This document shows positions 1 through 7,222 of a stretch of 10,405 nt of DNA, piece by piece (the stretch's first letter is position 1; each line of letters opens with the position of its first letter). The DNA comes from Candidatus Parcubacteria bacterium (GTDB lineage: Bacteria > Patescibacteriota > Patescibacteriia > UBA1558 > GWA2-36-10), in assembly GCA_003599205.1 (NCBI GenBank), contig QZJA01000034.1, positions 1 through 10,405 of the forward strand, read 5' to 3'. Under the pieces are notes generated by a model. The model was not told the DNA's origin and did no database searches. It worked only from the letters and a program-made list of their open reading frames with translations. The position numbers and the translations under genes were made by a program.

Positions 1-350
1 GACATAGAAAGATCGGTAAAATATTGAGCAGAACTAAAGCTCCACGACAGGCAATGATGGAAAATTTGGCTACATCTTTGGTTTTGTATGAAAAAGTTGT
101 CACCACCGAAACTAAGGCTAAGGTAGTTCGTCCTTTAGTAGAGGGTTTGATCACTAGAGCCAAAGTAAAGTCAGTTCACAACAAACAGCAGTTAGGCCGA
201 GTCCTCCATGACAAGAAGGCAGTACAGAAGCTCTTGGACGTGCTAGGTCCAAAATATAAAGAACGCAAAGGTGGCTACACCAGAATTATCAAGATTTCTG
301 GCGCTCGCCAAGGAGATGGTGCTAAGATGGCTCAGATTGAATTAGTATAA
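1..350 (+). CDS. rplQ: 50S ribosomal protein L17 (5' end just outside window)
   Basis: L17 is a large-subunit ribosomal protein near the peptide exit tunnel. The frame is open from base 3 and reads HRKIGKILSRTKAPRQAMM, the conserved L17 N-terminus. This normally begins Met-Arg-His-Arg-Lys, so bases 1-2 are probably the end of the Arg2 codon and only about four bases are missing. The TTG at 24 is an internal Leu, not the start. Conserved features follow: MENLATSLVLYEKVVTTE, then a basic helix with LVEGLITRAK, and the C-terminal GGYTRIIK core. Full length would be about 117 residues, typical of a minimal L17. It ends with TAA and rplM follows after 14 bases. In many bacteria rplQ follows rpoA; here it leads directly into rplM-rpsI with no truA or transporter genes between. 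Identification is very secure; the position of the missing start is inferred. Confidence 0.97.
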   Translation, partial: HRKIGKILSRTKAPRQAMMENLATSLVLYEKVVTTETKAKVVRPLVEGLITRAKVKSVHNKQQLGRVLHDKKAVQKLLDVLGPKYKERKGGYTRIIKISGARQGDGAKMAQIELV

Positions 351-364
351 TTTAGATATTAGAT

Positions 365-712
365 ATGGAAAGAAATACACATCAAATTGACGCTAAGGGT
401 ATGATTGCCGGTCGTTTGGCCAGCAAAATTGCTGTTTTGCTTCAAGGTAAACATAAAACTACATATCAGCCCAATGTCGATGGCGGAGATATTGTTGAAG
501 TTAGCAACGTTGATAAGCTAAAATTTTCAGGTAAAAAACTTGAACAGAAGCTTTATCATCGTACCAGCGGTTATCCCGGTGGTATCAAGACTGATAGCTT
601 GAAAAAAAGAATGGCCGAAAATCCAGGAAAATTATTTCATGATATGGTCAAGGATATGCTTCCCAAAAACAAATTGAGAGCCACTATGATTAAGAGATTG
701 ATAATAAAGTAA
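365..712 (+). CDS. rplM: 50S ribosomal protein L13
   Basis: L13 is an early-assembly 23S rRNA-binding protein of the large subunit. Visible L13 signatures are QIDAKGMIAGRLASKIAVLL (residues 7-26), GKHKTTYQPNVDGGD (28-42), SGYPGGIK (68-75) and the C-terminal MLPKNKLRATMIKRL (98-112). At 115 residues it is clearly shorter than the roughly 142 of Escherichia coli L13. The protein starts just before the Ile-Asp motif, lacks the usual N-terminal strand and Trp-Tyr pair, and stops right after the MIKRL helix without a C-terminal tail. Such trimming is familiar in Parcubacteria-type genomes, from general knowledge. The ATG at 365 is the only sensible start. It has no Shine-Dalgarno site; the leader is TTTAGATATTAGAT. 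rpsI begins one base after its TAA stop, the classic rplM-rpsI pairing. Confidence 0.97.
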   Translation: MERNTHQIDAKGMIAGRLASKIAVLLQGKHKTTYQPNVDGGDIVEVSNVDKLKFSGKKLEQKLYHRTSGYPGGIKTDSLKKRMAENPGKLFHDMVKDMLPKNKLRATMIKRLIIK

Positions 713-713
713 T

Positions 714-1124
714 ATGCCAGCAAAAGAAAACAACAAATATACACCGACAGTCGGCAAAAGAAAATGTGCCGTTGCCCGCATTAGATTGATGAAGGAAAAA
801 GGCAAAGGTATTAAGCTAACTGTCAATGAGAAAGATTATAAAGAATATTTTCCTTATTTTGAATGGCAGGAAATGGTTTTGAGACCTCTAAAAGCCGTTG
901 GCTATTCTGACGCGATAGTTTCCATCAAAGTATATGGTGGTGGTCCTAAAGGCCAGGTTGATGCGGTGGCTCATGGTATTGCTCGGGCTTTGGTCGCTCA
1001 GGATGAAGAGCTTAGAACTACCTTAAGAAAAGAAGGTTTACTTACCAGAGATTCTAGAATCAAAGAAAGAAAGAAACCGGGTCTGCGCAAAGCCAGACGC
1101 GCCCCACAATGGAGTAAACGTTAA
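714..1124 (+). CDS. rpsI: 30S ribosomal protein S9
   Basis: S9 is a small-subunit head protein whose basic C-terminal tail reaches the P-site tRNA anticodon stem-loop. Family hallmarks are visible: GKRKCAVARIRL (residues 14-25), GGGPKGQVDAVAHGIARAL (75-93), LLTRDSRIKERKKPGLRKA (109-127), and the tail RRAPQWSKR ending in the invariant Lys-Arg. At 136 residues it is of normal length, with a short Lys-rich N-terminal extension. The ATG is one base after the rplM stop, so translation is probably coupled; no Shine-Dalgarno motif is seen. It is the last gene of the ribosomal operon, and a rho-independent terminator starts about 15 bases after its TAA stop. Confidence 0.98.
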   Translation: MPAKENNKYTPTVGKRKCAVARIRLMKEKGKGIKLTVNEKDYKEYFPYFEWQEMVLRPLKAVGYSDAIVSIKVYGGGPKGQVDAVAHGIARALVAQDEELRTTLRKEGLLTRDSRIKERKKPGLRKARRAPQWSKR

Positions 1125-1139
1125 TATTATTATTACAGC

Positions 1140-1167
1140 AAAAGCCCCGTATTTTACGGGCTTTTTT
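1140..1167 (+). terminator. Rho-independent terminator after rpsI
   Basis: The arm AAAAGCCCCGTA is followed by a TTT loop and TACGGGCTTTTTT. The two arms pair fully apart from one bulged C in the run of four, and the 3' side ends in six T. It sits 15 bases downstream of rpsI and immediately ahead of the next promoter. It therefore separates the ribosomal operon from the polysaccharide operon. Confidence 0.88.
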
Positions 1168-1181
1168 GTTTGTAAATAACC

Positions 1182-1216
1182 TTTATTTTTGCTTATCTTT
1201 CTGTTATAATTAGCCC
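1182..1216 (+). promoter_or_regulatory. Extended -10 promoter of polysaccharide operon, predicted leaderless
   Basis: TGTTATAAT at 1202-1210 is a perfect extended -10 element (TGnTATAAT). A weak -35-like TTTATT lies at 1182-1187 with a 17-base spacer. The end of the -10 is six bases from the ATG at 1217. Standard sigma-70 geometry would place the transcription start at or within a base or two of the A of that ATG, giving a leaderless or nearly leaderless mRNA. No ribosome-binding motif is present in TAGCCC. The motif is seen directly; the start site is inferred. Confidence 0.72.
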
Positions 1217-2656
1217 ATGGTGACCGCCCAAAAAATCACTGCCAACACCTCATCTTTTATGGTAGCTTTAGTACTACAAAAGCTACTTTCTTTTGTTTAT
1301 TTTACTCTTTTGGCTAGGACCTTGGGTGTTGAGGGTACGGGGCAATATTTTTTTGCTGTCTCATTTGCGACCATGTTTTCGGTGTTGATGGATATTGGTT
1401 TAACTCCAGTATTGATTCGCGAGGTAGCCAAAGACGAAGTCGGGGGCTTAAAGTGGTTTCATCAGATTTTTAGCTTGAAGATACTAACAGTTTTTGTTAC
1501 GGCTTTGCTTTTGCTTTTGCTTGATAGTTTGATATTTTGGTCTGACGCGGTTCGCAATCTGATTTATTTGACTACGGCTATAGTAGCTATAGATAGTTTT
1601 ACTTTACTTTTTTATGGTTATATTCGCGGGCGACAGAGTTTGCGTTATGAAGCTTGGGGGACAATAATTTTTCAGTTGGTTGTGATGATAATGGGTTTGA
1701 GTTTGATGCAGGTTAGTGACAGTGTTTTTATTTTATTGACAGTGTTGTTTACTGCTAGCTTATTCAATTTGATTTTTTCTTTTATTATCTTAAAGAAAAA
1801 GTTCAAGCTAAACTTTAAATTTTATTATGATCGCAATTTTGTCAAAAAAATAGTAGCTATAACTCTGCCTTTTGCTATGGCTGCTATCTTCGCCAAAGTT
1901 TATGCCTACATGGATACATTCTTGCTAAAGATGTTTTTAGGCGACGAGCCGGTTGGTTTTTATAGCATTGCTTATAAAGTTACTTTTTCCCTTCAATTCA
2001 TACCATTAGCTTTTGTAGCAGCTCTTTATCCAGCCTTTGCCAGCTACTTCAAAGATAATTATGAATTGTTAAAGCAAACTTTTGTTAGAGCTTTTAATTA
2101 TCTCAGTTTTATTGCTTTGCCTATTACTTTTGGTATTATTGCTTTGGCGCCGGAAATAGTAGACAAGCTTTATACGCGCGAGTTTTCTTATTCAATTTTG
2201 CCTTTGCAAGTATTGATTGCCTCCATTCCTTTTTTGTTCGTTAATTTTTCTTTGTCTAGTTTTTTGAATGCTACCAACAGGCAGAGTACCAATACCAGAA
2301 ACCTTGGTATAGTAATGGCTTTAAATATTATTTTGAATCTTATTTTTATTCCTCGGCTCGGTATTTGGGGTGCTAGTTTAGCTTCGTCACTGAGTACCTT
2401 GCTTTTGTTTGGCTTAAATTTGTGGGCTGTTTTAAGAATAATAAAAGTTAGCTTTAAGTTATTTCTTCCTTTGTTTTTGTCTTTACTAGCATCACTATTA
2501 ATGTATGTTTTGGTATTATATCTAAAAGGCATGATACTCTGGTATCTCAGTATAGTAGTGGGAGCAATAATATATATTTTACTTATGATGCTTTTGCGGG
2601 TCATAAAAAAACAGGATTTGCTTTATATTTTTAAATCATTCAATAAATCTAGTTAG
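1217..2656 (+). CDS. Wzx-like polysaccharide flippase (MOP superfamily membrane protein)
   Basis: Predicted inner-membrane flippase that would move an undecaprenyl-linked oligosaccharide from the cytoplasmic to the outer face of the membrane. The 479 residues are almost entirely hydrophobic helices, about 12-14 by eye, with short basic loops. The N-terminal QKLLSFVYFTLLARTLGVEG followed by GQYFFAVSFATMF and a DIGLTPVLIREVA segment is typical of the polysaccharide-biosynthesis (Wzx/RfbX) branch. The C-terminal half contains NATNRQ, then NIILNLIFIPRLGIWGASLA (about residues 367-386), a conserved region of the family. The start ATG lies just after a TATAAT box and is the only start keeping the full first amphipathic segment. 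It is the first gene of the operon, and the next gene starts directly after its TAG stop. Relatives include MurJ-like and MATE proteins, but the glycosyltransferase and Wzy neighbours favour Wzx. The substrate is unknown. Confidence 0.88.
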   Translation: MVTAQKITANTSSFMVALVLQKLLSFVYFTLLARTLGVEGTGQYFFAVSFATMFSVLMDIGLTPVLIREVAKDEVGGLKWFHQIFSLKILTVFVTALLLLLLDSLIFWSDAVRNLIYLTTAIVAIDSFTLLFYGYIRGRQSLRYEAWGTIIFQLVVMIMGLSLMQVSDSVFILLTVLFTASLFNLIFSFIILKKKFKLNFKFYYDRNFVKKIVAITLPFAMAAIFAKVYAYMDTFLLKMFLGDEPVGFYSIAYKVTFSLQFIPLAFVAALYPAFASYFKDNYELLKQTFVRAFNYLSFIALPITFGIIALAPEIVDKLYTREFSYSILPLQVLIASIPFLFVNFSLSSFLNATNRQSTNTRNLGIVMALNIILNLIFIPRLGIWGASLASSLSTLLLFGLNLWAVLRIIKVSFKLFLPLFLSLLASLLMYVLVLYLKGMILWYLSIVVGAIIYILLMMLLRVIKKQDLLYIFKSFNKSS

Positions 2657-3745
2657 ATGAAAAAAACTTTAGTTTTGACCCATGAATATTATCCCTTCAA
2701 AGGTGGTGTTGCCCGCTATGTTTATAATTTGTTTAAAAATTTTGATAACAAAGATTATTTAGTAGTGACTGACCATCCAGATGTTAGGACTGAAAATAAT
2801 ATAATAAACATAAAGTTAAGACACACTTTTATCTGGCCAAGTTGGCTTTTGGCTTATTTTAAATTAAAGAAAATCATCAAAAAAAATAATGTCGAGATAA
2901 TTTTTACCCCCAACATTTTACCTTTGGGTACTATGGCTTATTTTTTGGGTTTGCCTTATATAGTTTCCCTTCATGGTTTGGACATCAACTTGGCTTTAAA
3001 AAATAAAGGCTGGTTGACCAAACTGATTCTAAGTAAGGCGCATAGTATAGTAACCAATACCAAAAATACCGCCAAATTGATTGCTCACCTTAATTTGCCT
3101 AGTAAAAAGATTTTTGTTATTTATCCAAGTTTAGATTGGGGATACAAATTTTATCAAGATAAGTTTGTAAAATTACAACAGACCCTTGGTATCAGAGAAG
3201 GAGAAAAAGTTTTATTGACAGTTGGTCGGCTTAATCGTCGTAAGGGGCAAGATTTAGTCATTAGAGCTATTGCCCGTCTAAAAAGAGAGATGGATATAAA
3301 ATATTTGATTGTTGGCCAGGGTGATTTTGAAATTGAGCTTCGTCAGTTGATAAATGAAAATGATTTGGAAGCCAATGTTTTTATTTTTAAGGATGTTGAA
3401 GATATTGATTTGATTTATTATTACAAGATGGCGGATATTTTTGTTTTACCAAATCGTGAAACCAGCGTAGATATAGAAGGTTTCGGTATAGTTTTTTTGG
3501 AAGCGGCTTCTTTTAAATTGCCTATTATTGCTGGTGCTAGTGGCGGAGTAACCGAGATTTTGAGTAATCGGGAAAATGCGCTTTTGGTCAAAAACGGTGA
3601 TTTGGATCAATTGACCGACCACATAAAACACCTCTTGAAAAATAAGGTTGATGCTGATAAACTAGCGGCGAAAGCTTATGCTAAAGCACAGGAATTTTCT
3701 AGCGCTAAAGAGCAAAGTAATATTTTAAAAAATATTTTAGCTTAA
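2657..3745 (+). CDS. GT4-family glycosyltransferase (GT-B fold)
   Basis: Cytoplasmic or membrane-associated retaining glycosyltransferase, predicted to add one sugar from a nucleotide donor to the lipid-linked glycan. The N-terminal acceptor domain shows the Gly-rich loop YPFKGGVARYV (residues 12-22) and SLHGLDI (104-110). The C-terminal donor domain starts at about 185 with LLTVGRLNRRKGQDL, where Arg191 and Lys196 are the expected phosphate contacts. It continues with YLIVGQGD (216-223) and the E-x7-E motif in EGFGIVFLEAA (Glu274 and Glu282). Length (362 residues) and motif order are normal for the family, and nothing looks broken. ATG directly abuts the TAG stop of the flippase gene (zero spacing), with no Shine-Dalgarno site, so reinitiation or coupling is likely. 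Donor sugar and linkage cannot be read from the sequence. Confidence 0.93.
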   Translation: MKKTLVLTHEYYPFKGGVARYVYNLFKNFDNKDYLVVTDHPDVRTENNIINIKLRHTFIWPSWLLAYFKLKKIIKKNNVEIIFTPNILPLGTMAYFLGLPYIVSLHGLDINLALKNKGWLTKLILSKAHSIVTNTKNTAKLIAHLNLPSKKIFVIYPSLDWGYKFYQDKFVKLQQTLGIREGEKVLLTVGRLNRRKGQDLVIRAIARLKREMDIKYLIVGQGDFEIELRQLINENDLEANVFIFKDVEDIDLIYYYKMADIFVLPNRETSVDIEGFGIVFLEAASFKLPIIAGASGGVTEILSNRENALLVKNGDLDQLTDHIKHLLKNKVDADKLAAKAYAKAQEFSSAKEQSNILKNILA

Positions 3746-3770
3746 GTTAATAAAATTAATTTTTAACGGG

Positions 3771-4940
3771 ATGAAACAGTTTGATGTCATAATGTTTAAC
3801 ATGTCCAGCTATTCTGAATGGGATGGGGGCGTATCCAACCGTAATTACCATGTATTGCGTGAACTTTTGAATCGTCCGGAAATAGGTAAAGTGCTGGCAG
3901 TTGACTATTTGCCTCTGTCTTGGAAAAGAGCCTTACGTATCTACAAAGAAGATCTGGTGCTCAATGTAGAGGGTGCTAAAGTAGTCAAACGCGGATTAAC
4001 TTACAAAGTCACTAAGATATCAGATAAACTTTATGTATATTCTGACATAAATTTTTTTCTCCGACCTAAGGCTACCATGAAGAGCATAAAAAAGGCTGCT
4101 TTAGACTTAAATTTTGGCGATATGGTACTTTGGTCCTTTTTCCCCTTTATTGCTCCCTATTGGCAGCTTTTGGGGCAAAAATTGACCATCTTTGATGCTG
4201 TAGACAACTGGATGCTCCATAGTTCTTATGCCAAGCAAAAAGATAAATTAAAAAGTTGTTATACTACGATTAAGGATCAAGCTGATGTTATTTTTTGCGT
4301 TTCCAAAAATTTGCTTAATTTTTTTGACGACCAGCCAAATGTGTATTGGATTCCCAATGGAGTTGATGTCAAACATTACAATAAAGATTTTACTTTGATC
4401 AATCGTGATATAGCAGATTTGCCCAAGCCTATTATCGGCTACATTGGTGTGATTCAGGAAAAAGTAGATTTAGAATTAGTCAAATATTTAGCCAAACAAA
4501 ATCCCAAAAAATCTATTGTCATGGTTGGTCCAGTTTGGAATGAACAGGATGAAGCTAAATTGGCTTTGGAGAATGAGCACAATGTTCATTTTTTAGGCTA
4601 CAAGACTTATGCCGATGCGCCGATGTATATTCAGCAATTTGATATTGGCATTATTCCTCATAAAAAAGCGGGCTTTGCGGCTAGTACTAATCCGATGAAA
4701 ATGTATGAGTATTTGGCTTGTGGTAAACCAGTTGTAGCTACGGCAAATATTGGTACAGAAAATGTAGCCGAGATGATTTCAACGGTTGATTCTTATGAAA
4801 AGTTTAATGAAGAAGTAAACCGGCTTTTGGTTGAAGATGGTCCTAAGCTAAGAGCAGAGCGTCAGGATTTTATCAAAAAGTTTTCTTGGATAAATACAGT
4901 CAATAAAATGCTTGATCTTATAAAAAATAAACTCACCTAG
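3771..4940 (+). CDS. GT-B glycosyltransferase, TuaH-like
   Basis: A 389-residue GT-B enzyme distinct from the upstream GT4. The N-terminal domain (about 1-180) has FNMSSYSEWDGGVSNRNYHV and a FDAVDNW motif (141-147). The latter resembles the Asp-Asp-Trp-like motif of the TuaH group and related surface-polysaccharide transferases. The linker carries IPNGVDVKHYN (194-204). The donor domain opens with IIGYIGVIQEKVDLELV and contains NPMKMYEYLACGKPVVATA (307-325), in which Lys310 and Glu313 occupy the nucleotide-sugar binding region. It most likely transfers a sugar to the lipid-linked intermediate; the TuaH comparison is from memory and says nothing certain about the donor. It follows the only real gap in the operon (25 bases). 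No Shine-Dalgarno site precedes the ATG (TTAACGGG). The next gene starts one base after its TAG. Confidence 0.88.
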   Translation: MKQFDVIMFNMSSYSEWDGGVSNRNYHVLRELLNRPEIGKVLAVDYLPLSWKRALRIYKEDLVLNVEGAKVVKRGLTYKVTKISDKLYVYSDINFFLRPKATMKSIKKAALDLNFGDMVLWSFFPFIAPYWQLLGQKLTIFDAVDNWMLHSSYAKQKDKLKSCYTTIKDQADVIFCVSKNLLNFFDDQPNVYWIPNGVDVKHYNKDFTLINRDIADLPKPIIGYIGVIQEKVDLELVKYLAKQNPKKSIVMVGPVWNEQDEAKLALENEHNVHFLGYKTYADAPMYIQQFDIGIIPHKKAGFAASTNPMKMYEYLACGKPVVATANIGTENVAEMISTVDSYEKFNEEVNRLLVEDGPKLRAERQDFIKKFSWINTVNKMLDLIKNKLT

Positions 4941-4941
4941 T

Positions 4942-5808
4942 ATGTCTTACGATATTAGTATTATTATTGTTAATTGGAAAGTAAGGGCCTTGTTAGAAAA
5001 ATGTCTAGATTCTATTTTGGCAAATAAAGATGGTTTGAATTTGGAAATATACGTAGTGGACAATGATTCAAAAGATGGCACTTCAGAGATGATAATGATG
5101 GAGTATCCTGAGGTAAAAGTTATTGCCATGTCTCGCAATCTTGGTTTTGCTAAAGCTAATAATTTAGCAATAAAGCAAGCCAAAGGTAAATATATATTTT
5201 TATTGAATCCCGATACGCAGATAAAAGCGGGGTTTTTTGCCAAGATATTCTCTTATATGGAGACCAATCCAGATGTGGGTATTGTTGGGCCAAAAATATT
5301 AAATGAAGATGGTAGCGTACAATTTTCCGTTCGTCGTTCACCCGATATGTTTTCTCAAATTTTAATAATGTTAAAGTTGAAAAACATACTGGTAGACAAT
5401 AAATTTTTGAAAAACTATTTGTGGGCGGATTTTGATTATAATAAGGAGCAGGAGGTAGCTCAGATTATGGGGGCGGCTATGGTGATTCGCCGCGAAGTTT
5501 TTGAGCAAATAGGTTTTTTTGATGAAGGTTTTTTTGTTTGGTTTGAGGAAGTTGATTTTTGTCATCGTGCCAAAAAACATAAAATCAAAATAAAATATTT
5601 TCCTGGCGCTGAACTCTATCATGTTGGCGGTAAAAGTTTTGGTCAAAAGTCAGTAATCAGAAAACAGTTTATTTTTGATAAAAGTCTTTTGTATTATTTT
5701 TTGAAACACAAGCCGATCTGGCAGCTTATAATTATTGCTCTCATAGTACCGATCAATATTTTGCTTACCATTGCTTATGCGATTTATATCAGCAAAAAAA
5801 GGCCATAA
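4942..5808 (+). CDS. GT2 glycosyltransferase, rhamnosyltransferase-like, with C-terminal membrane helix
   Basis: Inverting GT-A enzyme of the WbbL/rhamnosyltransferase type. The catalytic core runs from SIIIVNWKV (6-14) through VVDNDSKDGT (38-47), NLGFAKANNLAI (66-77) and the metal-binding NPDT (89-92). It continues to GAAMVIRREVFEQIGFFDEGF (177-197) and FEEVDFCHRAKK (201-212), with the acidic catalytic-base region at Glu202-Asp205, and His227 in LYHVGG. After the core, residues about 261-284 form a hydrophobic segment (LIIIALIVPINILLTIAYAI) capped by SKKRP, probably a membrane anchor. Length 288 is normal. The start is one base after the previous stop. The last 32 bases overlap the polymerase gene in another frame and contain an A7 run. 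Rhamnose as donor is only suggested by family resemblance. Confidence 0.92.
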   Translation: MSYDISIIIVNWKVRALLEKCLDSILANKDGLNLEIYVVDNDSKDGTSEMIMMEYPEVKVIAMSRNLGFAKANNLAIKQAKGKYIFLLNPDTQIKAGFFAKIFSYMETNPDVGIVGPKILNEDGSVQFSVRRSPDMFSQILIMLKLKNILVDNKFLKNYLWADFDYNKEQEVAQIMGAAMVIRREVFEQIGFFDEGFFVWFEEVDFCHRAKKHKIKIKYFPGAELYHVGGKSFGQKSVIRKQFIFDKSLLYYFLKHKPIWQLIIIALIVPINILLTIAYAIYISKKRP

Positions 5809-7222
5809 ATGGCAAATATGGTTGATTGTCTTTATCTTGGCTGAGTTATTGTCTTGGCTGGCCTTTAGTTTTGATTGGTTAAATATTTTTCTCTTGGTCT
5901 TGCTAGCGATTATCACTGGCATTTTAGTTTTTTTAAAACCAAACTTTGCTCTATATATTCCTTTGGCCGAATTGTTTTGGGGATCTTTGGGGCATAGTTG
6001 GCAATACAATTTTTTAAACACTAGGTTGGTTGTTTTTTCAGTGGTGCTTCTAGTTTTTGGCCTAAGAAATATTTTTAAAATAAAAAATCTTAAAATATTA
6101 AAAGATAAAAGGCTTTTAATTTTATATTTATTTTTACTTGCTGGTTTTGCTGGTGGTCTAATTTCTTCTTTTTATAATAATTATCCATTGGTTGATATTT
6201 TCAAAGATGCCAATAGTTATCTTTATTTATTTTATTTACCTGTTTGGTATGAGGTCTACCAAAAAAAATATCTACCAAATATAATCTATATACTGCAAGC
6301 GGCTGCTTTGGTGATAGCGGTCAAGACATTGGTGATTTTCAATATTTTTGTCCATGATTATCAATTTTTGGATACTATATCCATTTACAAATGGATTAGA
6401 GATACTAGGACAGGGGAAATAACTCCTTTTGCCAATAATTTTGTCAGAGTTTTCATGCAGTCCCAATTTTATGTTTTGGCGGCTTGGCTAGTTACGCTGA
6501 TAAAATATATAAAGAATTTTAAAAATAAAAATAATTTTTTACTTTTATCGGTTTTTTCGGCTGCTCTGTTAATTAGCCTTTCTCGTAGTTTTTGGTTGGC
6601 TTGGGTATTAGCCTTGCTTATGCTTTTTGTGGGTGTGTTTTTGTATCAGCGTAAATTGCCACATTTTTATATTTTTTTGGCAATAATCGGGGTGCTTTTA
6701 TCTGGTTTTATTTTGACAGATATTTTGTATAATTTACCCAGATGGAATAGCTTGAATATTTTTACTCAAAGAAGTGTTGATAGCTCTGAGGCGGCTTTGA
6801 GTAGCCGACAGGCATTGTTGCCAGTAATCTGGGGGGCCATCAAAGAAAAACCAGTACTTGGGTATGGTTTTGGTAAAGAGTTAACTTATAAAAGTTCTGA
6901 TCCAAGGATAAAAAATATTAGTAATCCCGAAGGCTATCATACAACTTATGCTTTTGAGTGGGGCTGGCTTGATCAGTGGCTCAAAGCAGGAATTATTTTT
7001 GTTGCTTGTTTTATTGGCTGGGTTTTGCTAGTTTATATAAGAAGCTGGCAATTGATCACTCATTATCCAGAGACAGCTTTTATTGCTATTTCTTTTCTGA
7101 CCTGCGTGGTCTTTGCTCACATTTTTAGTCCATATTTAAATCATCCTTTGGGTTTAGGTATGCTAATGTTTTTAACAATTTTTGTCAGTAAATATGCTCA
7201 ACAAAGCCAAGATTACAATTAG
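5777..7222 (+). CDS. O-antigen polymerase/ligase family membrane protein (Wzy/WaaL-type)
   Basis: A 481-residue polytopic protein with roughly ten or more membrane helices, predicted to polymerise lipid-linked repeat units or ligate glycan to an acceptor on the outer face of the membrane. Family marks are SRSFWLAWVLALLMLF (269-284) and a large external loop (about 317-403) carrying SSRQALLPVIWGAI, KPVLGYGFG and NPEGYHTTYAFEWGWL. The latter includes His388, at the usual position of the catalytic His of Wzy_C proteins. A final HPLGLGMLMFLTIF helix follows. I prefer the ATG at 5777 over the in-frame TTG at 5771 because it gives a basic N-terminus (MRFISAKKGHKW) before the first helix. It overlaps the upstream GT2 by 32 bases and the downstream GT2 by 29. 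Polymerase versus ligase cannot be separated by sequence here; protein O-glycan ligase is a further alternative. Confidence 0.88.
   Translation: MRFISAKKGHKWQIWLIVFILAELLSWLAFSFDWLNIFLLVLLAIITGILVFLKPNFALYIPLAELFWGSLGHSWQYNFLNTRLVVFSVVLLVFGLRNIFKIKNLKILKDKRLLILYLFLLAGFAGGLISSFYNNYPLVDIFKDANSYLYLFYLPVWYEVYQKKYLPNIIYILQAAALVIAVKTLVIFNIFVHDYQFLDTISIYKWIRDTRTGEITPFANNFVRVFMQSQFYVLAAWLVTLIKYIKNFKNKNNFLLLSVFSAALLISLSRSFWLAWVLALLMLFVGVFLYQRKLPHFYIFLAIIGVLLSGFILTDILYNLPRWNSLNIFTQRSVDSSEAALSSRQALLPVIWGAIKEKPVLGYGFGKELTYKSSDPRIKNISNPEGYHTTYAFEWGWLDQWLKAGIIFVACFIGWVLLVYIRSWQLITHYPETAFIAISFLTCVVFAHIFSPYLNHPLGLGMLMFLTIFVSKYAQQSQDYN

Noticed and set aside
24..26. TTG as the start of rplQ
   Set aside because: The frame is open upstream to base 3 and encodes HRKIGKI, part of the conserved L17 N-terminus, so the true start lies just outside the window.
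2188..2604. Minus-strand open frame inside the flippase gene
   Set aside because: It is the antisense shadow of a clear membrane protein gene, with no recognisable domain and no promoter or start signal.
1217..2656. Marked T-richness of the flippase coding strand as a foreign-DNA signal
   Set aside because: Hydrophobic residues (Phe, Leu, Ile, Val) use codons with T in the second position, which explains the skew in a membrane protein; the polymerase gene shows the same.
5650..6021. Minus-strand open frame across the GT2/polymerase junction
   Set aside because: Its composition mirrors the coding strand of two well-supported genes and it resembles no known family.
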